A DNA stretch of 64,000 nt, from NCBI GenBank assembly GCA_963806335.1, contig CAWDXO010000010.1, forward strand, positions 124,001 through 188,000, written 5' to 3'. The position numbers and the translations under genes were made by a program. Of this stretch, positions 1-8,699 are shown piece after piece. This DNA is from Palsa-504 sp963806335. GTDB taxonomy: Bacteria; Actinomycetota; Actinomycetes; Streptosporangiales; Streptosporangiaceae. Below the pieces are notes generated by a model that searched no databases, had not been told where the DNA came from, and saw only the letters and a list, made by a program, of their open reading frames with translations. The first letter of the stretch is position 1. Each line of letters begins with the position of its first letter.

Positions 1-341
1 GCGAGATTGCCCGCCGCGCCTGCCAGCACCACGGCCAGGCATAGCGCGGCGGCCCGGCTGCGAATACGCAGGGCCAATGTGCCCGCGATGGCCGCAATGA
101 CGACGCCCACGAGAGTGATCGCCGTAGGGTAGGCCGCCCCAATCCCGCCGCTCGCGCCAGTGTTACGGATTAGCTGTACCGTCAGCCAGCCACTGGCTGA
201 GCCGCGAGCAGAGGCCGGATCCAGCGTCAGGACCAGGGTCTTGCTGATCTGGTCCGCCGCCAGGATTCCTGCCCCGATGCCGCACATCGCCCACCGTACG
301 CCGGGCCGCCTGACCGCGGCATCCGCCGGAACGATCACCAT
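1..341 (-). CDS. lspA: Signal peptidase II (partial, 3' end outside window)
   Basis: Lipoprotein signal peptidase, a membrane aspartyl protease that cleaves signal peptides of prolipoproteins. Reading leftward from the ATG at 341-339, the protein has a transmembrane stretch followed by ADQISK and then WLTVQLIRNTGASGG, matching the family motifs DQxxK and RNxGAxF. A hydrophobic helix and the start of the GxxGN motif (AGAAGN) follow at the window edge. The catalytic Asp pair (in GNxxDR and the later NxAD motif) lies outside, so activity cannot be judged. The initiator Met is the only in-frame ATG close to the first helix. Family length is about 160-200 residues; 113 codons are visible. Confidence 0.8.
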   Translation of the reverse strand, partial: MVIVPADAAVRRPGVRWAMCGIGAGILAADQISKTLVLTLDPASARGSASGWLTVQLIRNTGASGGIGAAYPTAITLVGVVIAAIAGTLALRIRSRAAALCLAVVLAGAAGNL

Positions 342-559
342 AAGGGCAACGATATGTCCGGTCTTGACCAGGCTGCTCAGGGCGTCGGGTCCAGGTGGGC
401 CGAAGTCCTTGCTGCCAGCCTCGGCGTGCGCTCCCGGTTAGCGGCACTGACGGGATTCCGGCTAGCGGTAATGCGCAGCGCGGGCTCGGCTGCCATGCTG
501 GAGCCGGTGGCCCGGGTCACCGTCGTCGGCGGGCGGGCCGCAGAAGGAAGGGAGTCCAC

Positions 560-1462
560 ATGGCAGGGGCGAATGGCAGCGATGCCCGTCCGGTGGTGGC
601 GGTGATCGGTGCCGGAATCATGGGGTCGGCGATGGCCCGCAACCTGACGGCGGCGGGCCTGACCACGCGGGTGTGGGACCGGTCATCGTCGGCGACCGGT
701 CCGCTGGCCGAGGCGGGTGCGGTAGTCGCGGCGTCGGCCCAGGAAGCGGTCCGGGACGCGGGCGTGGTGATCACGATGCTGCCTACCGCCGCCGCCGTGG
801 AGTCGGTCATCTTCGATGGCGGTGCGGCCGGCGCGTTCGCCGCCGGATGCGTGTGGGCGCAGATGGGCACGATCGGGGTGGAGGCGACCCTGGGCTTCCG
901 GGACCGGCTCGCAACGCAGCGGCCGGAGGTCATGTTCCTGGATGCCCCGGTGTCCGGCAGCAAGGGGCCCGCCGAACAGGGCCAGCTGCTGATCCTGGCG
1001 TCGGGGCCCGAGGCGGCGGCCGGCGTGGTACGCCCGGTGTTCGACGTCATCGGCCGCAAGACCGTATGGCTGGGCCAGGCCGGCCAGGGCAGCGTGGTGA
1101 AGCTGGTCGTAAATGCCTACCTGTCTATCCTCATCGAGGGCGTAGCCGAGACCATGGAGCTAGCTGACCGGCTCGGTATCGCTCATCAGCAGCTCGCGGA
1201 GGTAATCGAGGGCGGCCCGCTGGACGCGCCGCTCGCCGGGGCCAAGCTGCACAAGATGGACCGCGGTGACTATGCCGCGGAGTTCCCGCTGGAGTGGGCG
1301 CTGAAGGACGTCGATCTCGCGATCGGCGCCGCGGGCGGCCAGGCACCGCCGCTGCTGGCCGCGCTGTCTGGCCAGTGGCATGCCGCCGTGGCCGCCGGGT
1401 ACGGTCGCCAGGACATCAGCGCCGCCCGCCTGGCCCTGACCAGCCCAAGCAGCACAAGCTAG
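560..1462 (+). CDS. NAD(P)-dependent beta-hydroxyacid dehydrogenase-type oxidoreductase (HIBADH/GLYR family)
   Basis: 300-residue member of the 6-phosphogluconate/3-hydroxyisobutyrate dehydrogenase family, which oxidises beta-hydroxyacids or reduces their semialdehydes with NAD(P). The N-terminal Rossmann motif is GAGIMG (about residues 17-22), the substrate loop is DAPVSGS (about 128-134) and the catalytic lysine lies in KLVVN (about 181). The helical C-terminal domain is complete. The ATG at 560 is preceded by a GGAAGGGAG ribosome site. The open frame extends further upstream, but that part has no family similarity. A close paralogue lies at 44677-45564. Whether the substrate is hydroxyisobutyrate or an imine (as in imine reductases) cannot be told from the sequence. 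Confidence 0.88.
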   Translation: MAGANGSDARPVVAVIGAGIMGSAMARNLTAAGLTTRVWDRSSSATGPLAEAGAVVAASAQEAVRDAGVVITMLPTAAAVESVIFDGGAAGAFAAGCVWAQMGTIGVEATLGFRDRLATQRPEVMFLDAPVSGSKGPAEQGQLLILASGPEAAAGVVRPVFDVIGRKTVWLGQAGQGSVVKLVVNAYLSILIEGVAETMELADRLGIAHQQLAEVIEGGPLDAPLAGAKLHKMDRGDYAAEFPLEWALKDVDLAIGAAGGQAPPLLAALSGQWHAAVAAGYGRQDISAARLALTSPSSTS

Positions 1463-1802
1463 CAACTCACCCGCCGACCGAGCGAGCGGAAGACGCGCTG
1501 AGCAGTCTGACGTCTCGTGAGCAGCGAACTTCGGCCGCCCCTCCTTGCCGACCCCGGCACGGTGATAAAAGTCAGTTCCGGGACGCGGCGGGACTGCGTC
1601 GTGCGACCGGCTCGATGGAGCATCGGGCCGCACTGGACCGGCTCGATGGAGCATCGGGCCGGCTGGCTGATCGCTGCGGGTGCGGCCCGGCCGCTGCCGG
1701 CTGGGCCGCCAGCGCGAGGCGGGGCACGTGTGCCCGGTGGTGCGGCGCCCGCGGGTAAACCGCCCAGCTCGGGCCCCCTCCGGCTGAGTGCATACCCCGG
1801 AG
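1463..1802. other. Non-coding stretch with a short tandem repeat
   Basis: No convincing gene in any frame; open frames here lack family similarity. It holds the 26-bp direct repeat described separately, and near 1721-1736 a compact dyad (GGGGCAC next to GTGTGCCC) that recalls the arms of the paired promoter elements at 13.5 and 16.6 kb. Confidence 0.5.
1605..1661. repeat. Two-copy direct repeat, 26 bp unit, period 31
   Basis: Copies at 1605-1630 and 1636-1661 are identical (gaccggctcgatggagcatc followed by gggccg), separated by 5 bp. It lies in the spacer downstream of the oxidoreductase gene. Function unknown; possibly a slippage product. Confidence 0.8.
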
Positions 1803-2033
1803 TCAGTTTTGCCTGATGGCGTCGATCGTGTTGAGGTCGCCGTTGAAACCGCCGATGCCGTTGGTGACCCCGCCGCCGCCGGACCACTGCCACATCAGCG
1901 CGTGCGGGCTGGAGCTGGCCTGGCCGCCGAAGAACTGCGCGCACGGTCCGGCGCCGTGATCCAGGCACCAGCCATACGGGTAGGCGCCGGAGTAATTAGT
2001 GGTCTCCGGCTCGTAGGTCCACTCGCCGTCCGT
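1803..2033 (-). pseudogene. 3' remnant of an unrecognised secreted-type protein gene
   Basis: The leftward frame ending at 1803 encodes about 75 residues with normal-looking composition: TTDGEWTYEPETTNYSG, then GWCLDHGAGPCAQFFGG, ending NGDLNTIDAIRQN. Aromatic-, Gly- and Cys-rich sequence with no charged helices suggests the C-terminus of an extracellular protein. I do not recognise the family. The similarity ends abruptly near 2033, where a rightward regulator remnant takes over, so the 5' part of this gene has been lost at a rearrangement junction. Confidence 0.45.
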
Positions 2034-2760
2034 GGTGACCGGGACCGAACATTTCGCCGATGCCCTGACTTCGATGGCGTGCGCCGCCACCCCGGTCACC
2101 GACGGAGCGGGACAGATGATCGGCGTGATCGACCTGACCTGCGCCGCCGAGGACTTCAACCCGCTGCTGCTCCCGTTCGCCAAGCGCGCTGCCCGGGAGA
2201 TCGGCCACCGCCTCCGGGAGGGCGTGAACCCGCGCCGCCAATCCGCCCGTAGCTGGCCGAGCCTCACTGATACCGAACGGACGGTGGCTCACCTGGCCGC
2301 GCAAGGTCTCAACAGCCAGGTCGTGGCGGACCGGATGCGGCTGCCCCAGTCAACGGTCCGCTCGCACCTGCGGCGGGTATTCCGCAAGCTGGGCGTCCGG
2401 TCCCGGGTGGAGCTGGCCCGGGTGATCGAGCAAGCCGCCGCGCGCGCCCGCACCATAACGGCCGTCGATGCCACCAGGCGCCGGATCGAACGCGATCTGC
2501 ACGATGGGTTGCAGCAGCGGCTGGTGACACTCGGCCTGCGGCTGCGCGCGGCCGAGGTGTCGGTCCCGCCCGCAGACGCGGAGCTGAAGTGGGAACTCGC
2601 GCGGGTAGCGGACGGCCTGATGGACGTGCTGCAGGACGTGCGGGAGATCTCTCGCGGGACCCACCCCGCGATCCTCTCCGAGCGAGGCCTGGAGCCCGCC
2701 GTCAAGGCCCTGGCCCGGCGCACAAGCGTGAACGCCCGGCTGCCCGCCACGGCCCGCTGA
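2032..2760 (+). CDS. Truncated chimeric regulator: GAF end, LuxR HTH, HisKA_3 helix
   Basis: 242 residues made of three pieces in one frame. Residues about 3-60 match the C-terminal half of the GAF domain of actinobacterial GAF-HTH regulators (GTEHFADALTSMACAATPV, GVIDLTC). Residues about 80-140 are a LuxR-type helix-turn-helix (LTDTERTVAHLAAQG, STVRSHLRRVFRKLGV). Residues about 150-225 are the dimerisation/phosphoacceptor region of a NarL-type histidine kinase (RRRIERDLHDGLQQRLVTLGL, with the His of ERDLHDG). The kinase then stops before any ATP-binding domain, and the GAF start is missing. DNA binding is possible; kinase activity is not. It could be a pseudogene or a new single-chain regulator. 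The GTG at 2032 is an arbitrary start because the true one is lost. Confidence 0.55.
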   Translation: MVTGTEHFADALTSMACAATPVTDGAGQMIGVIDLTCAAEDFNPLLLPFAKRAAREIGHRLREGVNPRRQSARSWPSLTDTERTVAHLAAQGLNSQVVADRMRLPQSTVRSHLRRVFRKLGVRSRVELARVIEQAAARARTITAVDATRRRIERDLHDGLQQRLVTLGLRLRAAEVSVPPADAELKWELARVADGLMDVLQDVREISRGTHPAILSERGLEPAVKALARRTSVNARLPATAR

Positions 2761-2952
2761 ACCCTCGTCCACCGGCAAGACGACCGCTCCGGGCGGCGGG
2801 TCAGTCAGGACCGGGCCGACCGAGCGTCGGGACCGGCTCTGCGCCCCGACGGCTGTCCAGGCGATCCGAGCTGCAGCTGAGCGCCAGCCACCAAGGACGA
2901 GGGATACTAGACAATACAAGGGCCTGCGCGGGCTGAAAGGGGTGCCGTCACC

Positions 2953-3600
2953 ATGGTCCGGGTGATCCTGCTGTCTCCGCCGGGTGCCGGGAAAGGCACG
3001 CATGGCAGGTGGCTGACGCAGCAGACGGGCGCCGCGCATATCTCCTCGGGCGACCTGCTACGGGCGGAGGTCGCGCGCGGGTCCGGTCTGGGACGGCAGG
3101 TCGCCGCATACACGGCGCGTGGGGACCTTGTCCCTGACGAGCTGATCATCAGCATCCTCATGCCAGCCGTGGTCGCTGCGGTCCGCGACACGGGTGGCTA
3201 CGTGCTCGACGGATTCCCGCGCACAATGCCCCAGGCGCTGCGTGCAGCGCAGATCGGCGTCGAACTCGACCTCACCAGCGACGCCGTGATCTATCTGACC
3301 GCGCCAGCGGAAGAGCTCGTCACGCGGCTGCTCGACCGGGCGCAACGTGATGACCGGGCCGATGACACGCTCGGCGTGATCCGGCACCGGCTCGCCGTCT
3401 TCACCCGGGAAACCGCGCCGCTGGTCGACTATTACCGCGGCCGAGGTATCTTGCTCGAGCTGAGCACTGACCGCCCCGAGGCGGACGTCCGCGCGGACCT
3501 GCGGAACTGGCTCGAAGCCCGCGGGCTGATGCCGCCCGTGGCTGATGGATCCCCGGCCGTACCGGGCGGAACCAGCGCGAACGACACCGCGGACCGATGA
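2953..3600 (+). CDS. adk: Adenylate kinase (short-LID form)
   Basis: 215-residue nucleoside monophosphate kinase (ATP + AMP to 2 ADP). The P-loop is PPGAGKGT (about residues 9-16). The AMP-binding segment SSGDLLRAEV, the GYVLDGFPRTMPQA motif and the Arg-rich LID (DRADDTLGVIRHRL) are all present. The LID is the short type with no zinc-binding Cys. The ATG at 2953 follows GAAAGGGG. The C-terminus carries about 15 extra low-complexity residues. It stands alone, unlike the usual secY-adk-map context. A second adenylate kinase of the same type is at 21157-21738, so this is a paralogue and may not be the housekeeping copy. Confidence 0.9.
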   Translation: MVRVILLSPPGAGKGTHGRWLTQQTGAAHISSGDLLRAEVARGSGLGRQVAAYTARGDLVPDELIISILMPAVVAAVRDTGGYVLDGFPRTMPQALRAAQIGVELDLTSDAVIYLTAPAEELVTRLLDRAQRDDRADDTLGVIRHRLAVFTRETAPLVDYYRGRGILLELSTDRPEADVRADLRNWLEARGLMPPVADGSPAVPGGTSANDTADR

Positions 3601-3705
3601 CCACCCCTCGCGCGATCAACCTGGCCGATACCGTCCGGGCGGTTACCAAGGCGCACGCCAGGCGCGCTCTCGAGCTGATGGTCCGCAAGCTTGGCGAGTT
3701 GCAGG

Positions 3706-4986
3706 TCAGCCGGCAACGCCGGGCCGCAGGTGGCCGGCCTTCATGTCCGCGGCACTCGCCTCGGCGCGCCGTCGGCGCGCCGCCGCCGTGGCCACCACGA
3801 CGGCGGCCAGCGTCGGTACGACACCGCATATGGTCATGCCGACCCGCGCTCCGAACTGGCTCGTGAGCGCTCCGATGAGCGGTGCTCCGATGGGCGTACC
3901 GCCGATGAAGGCCAGCATGTATAGCCCCATCACGCGGCCGCGCAGCCGGGAATCCACGGCAAGCTGGACCGACGCGTTCGCCATGGACTGGAACGCGAGG
4001 TTGACCAAACCCATGGCGCCCAGCAGGACGAGGAACATCGCCAGGTCCGGCGCGATCGCCGCGGCCACCTGGAGGAGGCCGAACGCGGCCGCCGAGAGCA
4101 CGATTAGGCGAGGCCTCGGGTGGGTGGCTGCCCCGGCGAACAGCGCGCCGGCGGCCGACCCGATGGCGAGGGCCATGTTGAACAGGCCGTACGTGCTGGC
4201 GTTGCCGTGGAACGTCGACTTCGCCATGGCCGTCAGCACGATCGGGAAGTTGAGGCCGAACGTGCCGAACATCCCGACGAGGAAAATCGTCCACACGACG
4301 TCCGGATGCCGGCCCAGGTACCGGGCCGTCGTTCGCAGGGCTCCGGGCTCGCGGCGGGCAGCCGGAGCGGGGGTGAGATCGGATGGCCGCAGCCGCAGCA
4401 GGCCGATTACCGGCCCGGCGTAACAGGCGGCGTTGACCGCGAACACCCACCCGGTGCCCACGCTCGCGATGAGCAGGGCGGCGATGGCCGGGCCGACGAG
4501 CCGGGTCGCCTGGAACACCGCGGCGTTCAGGGCAATCGCGGCGCGGAGCCGGCCGGGCGGCACGACTTCGGCCACGAACGCCTGCCTGGCCGGCGCGTCG
4601 AAGGCGAAGATCAGCCCGCTCAGGAGCGCGAATGCGTACACGTCGGCCGGGCGTACCGCGCCGATGATCGTGATGGCGGCCAGCGCCGCGGTAGCGGCGG
4701 CGTTCAGCGTTTGCGTGGTCAGCAGGATGCGCCGTTTCGGCAGCCGGTCGGCCACCCCTCCGGTGTACAGGCCGAGCGAGAGTATCGGCAGGAACTGCAG
4801 CGCCATCGTCACGCCGACGCAGGTCGAGCTGTGCGTCAGGTCGTATACCAGCCAGTCCTGAGCAATGCTCTGCATCCACGTGCCGGTGTTGGCCAGGCTC
4901 TGGCCGGCGAGGTAGATCCGGTAGCTGCGCGAGGTGAGGGCGGCGAAGGCGCCTCTCGGTTGCCGAATTGCCTCGGCGGTGATCAC
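3706..4986 (-). CDS. MFS exporter (EntS/MFS_3 type)
   Basis: 426-residue, 12-helix major facilitator of the enterobactin-exporter-like branch, probably effluxing a small molecule from the cytoplasm. After SRSYRIYLAGQSLANTGTWMQ comes helix 1-2 and the family loop GGVADRLPKRRILL; the central loop and second six-helix half (LRGRVMGLYMLAF) are complete. The GTG at 4986 is preferred because AGGAAGG lies 7 bp upstream; an upstream frame extends to 5064 without a ribosome site. It is divergent from the LysR gene at 5085, with a shared control region containing a dyad, so LysR control is likely. Substrate unknown. Confidence 0.85.
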   Translation of the reverse strand: MITAEAIRQPRGAFAALTSRSYRIYLAGQSLANTGTWMQSIAQDWLVYDLTHSSTCVGVTMALQFLPILSLGLYTGGVADRLPKRRILLTTQTLNAAATAALAAITIIGAVRPADVYAFALLSGLIFAFDAPARQAFVAEVVPPGRLRAAIALNAAVFQATRLVGPAIAALLIASVGTGWVFAVNAACYAGPVIGLLRLRPSDLTPAPAARREPGALRTTARYLGRHPDVVWTIFLVGMFGTFGLNFPIVLTAMAKSTFHGNASTYGLFNMALAIGSAAGALFAGAATHPRPRLIVLSAAAFGLLQVAAAIAPDLAMFLVLLGAMGLVNLAFQSMANASVQLAVDSRLRGRVMGLYMLAFIGGTPIGAPLIGALTSQFGARVGMTICGVVPTLAAVVVATAAARRRRAEASAADMKAGHLRPGVAG

Positions 4987-5061
4987 TGACGGGCCTTCCT
5001 GTCGCCGGCTGTCCCCGACATTCTCGGCCCAGGCCAACTTATTTTGAAAGGCAATTACTTG

Positions 5062-5087
5062 CATAACAGTTATTATGAAACGTTATG
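5062..5087. promoter_or_regulatory. Putative LysR operator in the MFS-lysR divergent promoter
   Basis: CATAAC at 5062-5067 is the inverse of GTTATG at 5082-5087, and a nested CATAA-N6-TTATG dyad sits at 5062-5077. The AT-rich dyad in otherwise GC-rich DNA, overlapping the lysR start, fits an autoregulatory LysR site. Confidence 0.6.
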
Positions 5088-5996
5088 ACTGGCTATGACC
5101 CCCAGCTGCTGGCGACCTTTCTCGCCGTCGAGCAGACCGGTAGCTTCACCCGTGCCGCGGCCCGGCTCGGCCTCCAGCAGCCGACCGTCAGCCAGCACAT
5201 CCGTCGCTTGGAGGAGCAGGTCGGCCGGACGCTCGTGCTACGGGACACGCACTCCGTATCGCTGACCGCCGACGGCGAGGCGATGACAGGATTCGCGCGT
5301 AACATCCTCACCGCCAGCGAGCAGGCGGCCGCCTATTTCCGCGGATCCCGGCCGCGCGGACGGCTCCGCATCGGCATCTCGGACGACCTCGCCCTCACCC
5401 GCCTGCCCCAGATCCTGCGTGACTTCCGCCGGGACAACCCGCTCGTCGACTTCGACCTGACGGTCGACCAGAGCGGCCTGCTGCACCAGCGCCTGGAGGG
5501 AAACAAACTCGACGTGTTTATCGGCAAGCGCCCGAGCGGCGAGGAGCGCGGTCAGCTGGTCAAACGGGAACGCCTGGTCTGGGTCGGTACGCCGTCGACG
5601 AGGCTCGACCTGGCCAGGCCCCTGCCGCTCGTGGTCTATCCGGCGCCCAGCCTCTCGCGGACCGAGATACGCCGGGCCCTGAACCGGGCCCGGCTGCCGT
5701 TCCGCACCGTATGCGTCTGCCGCGGTGTCAACGGCCTCATCGCGGCCGTGGCCGCGGGCATCGGTATTTCGGCGCTCGCAGCCAGCCTGGTCCCGGCCCA
5801 GCTCACTACCCTCGGCCCCGGGCACCGGCTGCCCGAACTCGGCAAGATCGACTTGGTCCTGCTGACGAACCCGCGAACTGGCCAGCGCCCGGCCGTCCGC
5901 GCCCTGATCTCGACCGTGCTGGCCAGCGGGTCGAGGTCGCTGACCGCCTACCGCGATCAGACCGCCGGGGGCCCGGCCGCCTACCCGCACCCGTAA
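5085..5996 (+). CDS. LysR-family transcriptional regulator
   Basis: 303 residues. The N-terminal winged HTH (DPQLLATFLAVEQTGSFTRAAARLGLQQPTVSQHIRRLEEQVG) is followed by the type-2 periplasmic-binding-protein-like effector domain (GRLRIGISDDLALTRLPQIL, VAAGIGISALAASLVP). Length is normal. It probably senses a small molecule and controls itself and the divergent MFS exporter, from which it is separated by 98 bp holding an inverted repeat. The ATG at 5085 lies inside that repeat. Effector unknown. Confidence 0.9.
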   Translation: MTGYDPQLLATFLAVEQTGSFTRAAARLGLQQPTVSQHIRRLEEQVGRTLVLRDTHSVSLTADGEAMTGFARNILTASEQAAAYFRGSRPRGRLRIGISDDLALTRLPQILRDFRRDNPLVDFDLTVDQSGLLHQRLEGNKLDVFIGKRPSGEERGQLVKRERLVWVGTPSTRLDLARPLPLVVYPAPSLSRTEIRRALNRARLPFRTVCVCRGVNGLIAAVAAGIGISALAASLVPAQLTTLGPGHRLPELGKIDLVLLTNPRTGQRPAVRALISTVLASGSRSLTAYRDQTAGGPAAYPHP

Positions 5997-6044
5997 CGGG
6001 CAGTGCCGTCTGGGCAATTGACTAGGCGGCGGCGCGGCACCACG

Positions 6045-6224
6045 TCATGGGCTGCCGCCCATCCGGTTTCTGAGCTCGTCCATGTTGATACCGTACGGTA
6101 CGGCCCATGCCGCCACCTTTTCGCTATCAACCGGGTCGGGCAGCTCATGCAGGGCCTTATCAGCCAACTCCGGCAACCCCGCCTTGTGGAAAACCTCAAC
6201 CACATGCTGCCTGGTAAGTTGCAC
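6045..6224 (-). CDS. Small conserved actinobacterial protein of unknown function
   Basis: 59 residues beginning VQLTRQHVVEVFHKAGLPELADKALHELPDPVDSEKVAAWAVPYGI and ending NRMGGSP. I recognise the pattern LTR..VVEV...AGLPE.AD.AL..LPDPVD from small hypothetical proteins common in streptomycetes; no function is known to me. It is acidic and helical with no membrane segment. The GTG at 6224 is chosen for its AGAGGTGG ribosome site; a TTG at 6263 would add 13 residues. It is convergent with the LysR gene. Confidence 0.6.
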   Translation of the reverse strand: MQLTRQHVVEVFHKAGLPELADKALHELPDPVDSEKVAAWAVPYGINMDELRNRMGGSP

Positions 6225-6328
6225 CGCAACCACCTCTTGTCCGAAATCGCTGTGCGTATACAACCTAGCTCCCTAGCCCGGCCCGCATGGCGTGCCCTGG
6301 CTGCCAGCGAGATGGGCACAATAGTCTG

Positions 6329-6784
6329 GTGAGTTCTCCAGCGGCTGATTTCGAGTTCGGGACCGACGGGCCGTCGCTGATCCTGGTCGGCGTGGACGGC
6401 TCGCGGACCTCTCTGCGCGCCGCCGCATACGCCGGCGGGCTAGCGCGCCGTCAGCGCTCCCGTCTCCTAGCCGTGTACGTGGGCCGGGTACCGGCCAGCG
6501 CCGCTGTGGCACCGGGCGGCGCGGCCGTGATGAGCGAGACCTTCGAGCAGATCGCGAACGAGCTGAAGCAGCTCATGCTAAGCCGTGGCGCCGAGACGGG
6601 GATAGCAGTCGAGTTCCGCTCCGTTAGCGGGGATCCGCTGGCCGAGCTCACCCGGATCGCGGCGGAGACGCGTGCTGACGCAGTGGTCGTCGGTGCGTCC
6701 GAGCACCTCGGTCACCGGATCGTGGGCTCTCTGGCTAGCCGTCTGATCCGGGCCGGGAAATGGCCGGTCACCGTCGTTCCCTAG
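6329..6784 (+). CDS. Universal stress protein (UspA family)
   Basis: 151-residue single-domain UspA. The N-terminal strand SLILVGVDGSRTSLRAAAYA is followed by the nucleotide-binding pattern VVVGASEHLGHRIVGSLASRLI, close to the G-x2-G-x9-G(S/T) ATP-binding motif, and ends PVTVVP. It probably binds ATP and acts in stress or dormancy physiology. The GTG at 6329 is the likeliest start; the open frame upstream has no similarity. A more divergent Usp lies at 60127-60615. Confidence 0.85.
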   Translation: MSSPAADFEFGTDGPSLILVGVDGSRTSLRAAAYAGGLARRQRSRLLAVYVGRVPASAAVAPGGAAVMSETFEQIANELKQLMLSRGAETGIAVEFRSVSGDPLAELTRIAAETRADAVVVGASEHLGHRIVGSLASRLIRAGKWPVTVVP

Positions 6785-6885
6785 AGCGTCCGGTCGGGCA
6801 CGGCGGTGAAGCGGTCAGCTAGTCACCCTCGGGCTGGCCGCCGCGGCGCACCCGGCCAGGGATCCGCCGAGATAGCGTGGGAACC

Positions 6886-7821
6886 ATGGCGATCATGACA
6901 CGAACCCTCGGCGATACCGGCGCGGACGTGACCGTTCTCGGTTACGGCGCCATGGAGTTGAGAGGCCGGCCGCGCGGTCCCGAGATTGCGGACGAGGACG
7001 CGGGCCGCCTGCTGAACGCGGTCCTCGACGGCGGCATCAACGTGATCGACACCTCGCCCGACTACGGCCGCAGCGAGGAGTTGATCGGCATCTACATCGC
7101 CCACCGCAGGGATGAGTTCTTCCTCGCCTCCAAATGCGGGTGCCCGATCGAGTTCCCGGCCGACGCGCCTCCGCCTTACCCGCATGACTACAGCCCCGGA
7201 AATGTCCGCGCCGACGTCGAGCAGTCGCTACGGCGGCTGCACACCGACCACCTCGACCTGGTCCAGGTGCACATGTCGCCGGGCAAGGCGACGCTCGAGG
7301 AGAACCATACGGTCGAGGCGCTCAAGGACCTCCAGGCTGAAGGCAAGGTTCGTTTCATCGGCATATCGGGCATCCTGCCGAATCTCCCCGATCACATCGC
7401 CATGGGCGTCTTCGACGTCTTCCAGATCCCGTACTCGGCCGTGCAGCGCGATCACGAGGAACTCATCACCGCGGCCTCCTACGCGGGGGCGGGCACGTTC
7501 ATCCGGGGCGGCGCGGCGCGCGGGGCCGCATCGGAGGACAAGAACTGGCAGGCCGGGCCGCTGAGCCAGGACCCCGGCGTCGGCCAGCGGAACTGGGAGA
7601 CCGCTGGCATCGCCGGCCTCCTGGGCGAGGCGGGCATGAGCAACATGGAGTTCGTCCTGCGCTTCACCCTCAGCCACCCTGGCCTGTCGACCACGATCGT
7701 CGGCACGTCGAACTCGGCCCACCTGGCCAGCAACATCGCCGTCGCGGAGCGGGGGCCGCTCCCTGCCGACCTTTACGAAGAGGCCAAGAAGCACCTCCCG
7801 CTTCCGGTAACCCGAACCTAA
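6886..7821 (+). CDS. Aldo/keto reductase
   Basis: 311-residue (beta/alpha)8-barrel NADPH-dependent oxidoreductase. The N-terminus TRTLGDTGADVTVLGYGAMELRG is typical. The active-site Asp/Tyr appear in VIDTSPDYGRSEE, the Lys in FLASKCGC, and the catalytic His in HLDLVQVHMSPG. The C-terminal cofactor loop contains TIVGTSNSAHL. Length is normal. It stands alone after the stress-protein gene with 101 bp between them. The GTG at 6877 is an alternative start nine bases upstream. Substrate not predictable. Confidence 0.88.
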   Translation: MAIMTRTLGDTGADVTVLGYGAMELRGRPRGPEIADEDAGRLLNAVLDGGINVIDTSPDYGRSEELIGIYIAHRRDEFFLASKCGCPIEFPADAPPPYPHDYSPGNVRADVEQSLRRLHTDHLDLVQVHMSPGKATLEENHTVEALKDLQAEGKVRFIGISGILPNLPDHIAMGVFDVFQIPYSAVQRDHEELITAASYAGAGTFIRGGAARGAASEDKNWQAGPLSQDPGVGQRNWETAGIAGLLGEAGMSNMEFVLRFTLSHPGLSTTIVGTSNSAHLASNIAVAERGPLPADLYEEAKKHLPLPVTRT

Positions 7822-8076
7822 CCTGAAAAGACAACAGCAAAGCAGGCTGGCGGTGGTTCCGTCACGTCCACCCGCAACTTCCCGTCAGCTTCTAGCTCGC
7901 GTTCGGCGACGGGGCACCGCCGCCACGAAGCCGTCGAGCAGGCCCGCGCCCGTGCTGCTGGCACCTTCTCCGTGCGGGCCTTGAATCACCCGGCGGTGTG
8001 ACGTCGGCTCACCCCGGCGGACATGAGGTTCGCGCCAGCCTGGGCATCTGCTCTGGGCAGGACATACGTTACTGAC

Positions 8077-8325
8077 ATGTGGTCCATAGACCGGCCGCCG
8101 AAATGGGTGGGCCGCGGGCAGGAGCTCGCGATCGTCCGTGCGGGTGTCGAGGCCCTCGGGCGTGGTGAGGGAGCGGTGGTCTGGGTCCAGGGTGAACCCG
8201 GCATCGGCAAGTCGTCTCTGGTCGCCGAGGCCCTAGCGGCAGGCAGCGCCCCCGCAGGCGGTCACCGTGGCCACCGCGGACCCGGTGCGCCCGGTCATGT
8301 CTCGGCTGGTGGCAGCAGGAACTGA
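8077..8325 (+). pseudogene. N-terminal fragment of an AAA-ATPase/LuxR (LAL-type) regulator
   Basis: The frame from ATG 8077 encodes WVGRGQELAIVRAGVEALGRGEGAVVWVQGEPGIGKSSLVAEAL, the start of large ATP-binding LuxR regulators with Walker A GEPGIGKS. Similarity ends near 8240 and the frame stops at 8325, about 80 residues in place of about 900. The 3' end runs into vapC on the other strand. A second regulator of this broad class is also gutted at 21.8-22.0 kb. Confidence 0.6.
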
Positions 8326-8699
8326 CAACGAGGTCCCGGCGAGTTCGCCAGGCGGCCGTCCAGTGTCGCGAGCTGGGCATCGAGCAGCTCAGCGACCGCG
8401 ACGTACCAGCCGTCATAGCACGTCACGTTTTCCCGGAGCTCCCATACCCGCGCAGCGCACGGCTGGTAGGGAAAGAATTCCACGCGCAGGTCCAGCAAGT
8501 CGGCGTGCGCGAGCGAGGCCACGTCAGCCGAGATGTCGCCGCCCAGGGCCGCCCGCCGCAAGATGTTCGCGACCTCGACAGGCATCAGGTGCGGAGCCGC
8601 CAGCGAATCTCCCGCCAGCAATGACTCTGCCCAGCGCCCGTCCGCACCGCGGTCCGTCAGCCCGGCGACGACCATAGAGGCGTCGACTACCAGCGTCAC
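8295..8699 (-). CDS. vapC: VapC-type PIN-domain ribonuclease toxin
   Basis: 134-residue PIN nuclease. The acidic quartet is visible: D6 (LVVDASMVV), E in PVEVAN (about 42), D in CYDGWYVAVAE (about 95) and D in ATLDGRLA (about 113). These chelate Mg/Mn for RNA cleavage. Its ATG overlaps the antitoxin stop by ATGA, so the two are translationally coupled. Normal length and complete motif set suggest an active toxin. The RNA target is unknown. Confidence 0.88.
   Translation of the reverse strand: MTLVVDASMVVAGLTDRGADGRWAESLLAGDSLAAPHLMPVEVANILRRAALGGDISADVASLAHADLLDLRVEFFPYQPCAARVWELRENVTCYDGWYVAVAELLDAQLATLDGRLANSPGPRCQFLLPPAET

Noticed and set aside
1716..1740. GGGGCAC-GTGTGCCC dyad as a third copy of the 13.5/16.6 kb operator
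   Set aside because: Arms are adjacent without the spacer, and the other conserved blocks are missing.
3597..3866. Rightward frame overlapping the adk stop by ATGA
   Set aside because: Only the first 37 residues look protein-like; the rest is antisense to the MFS gene and no family is recognised.
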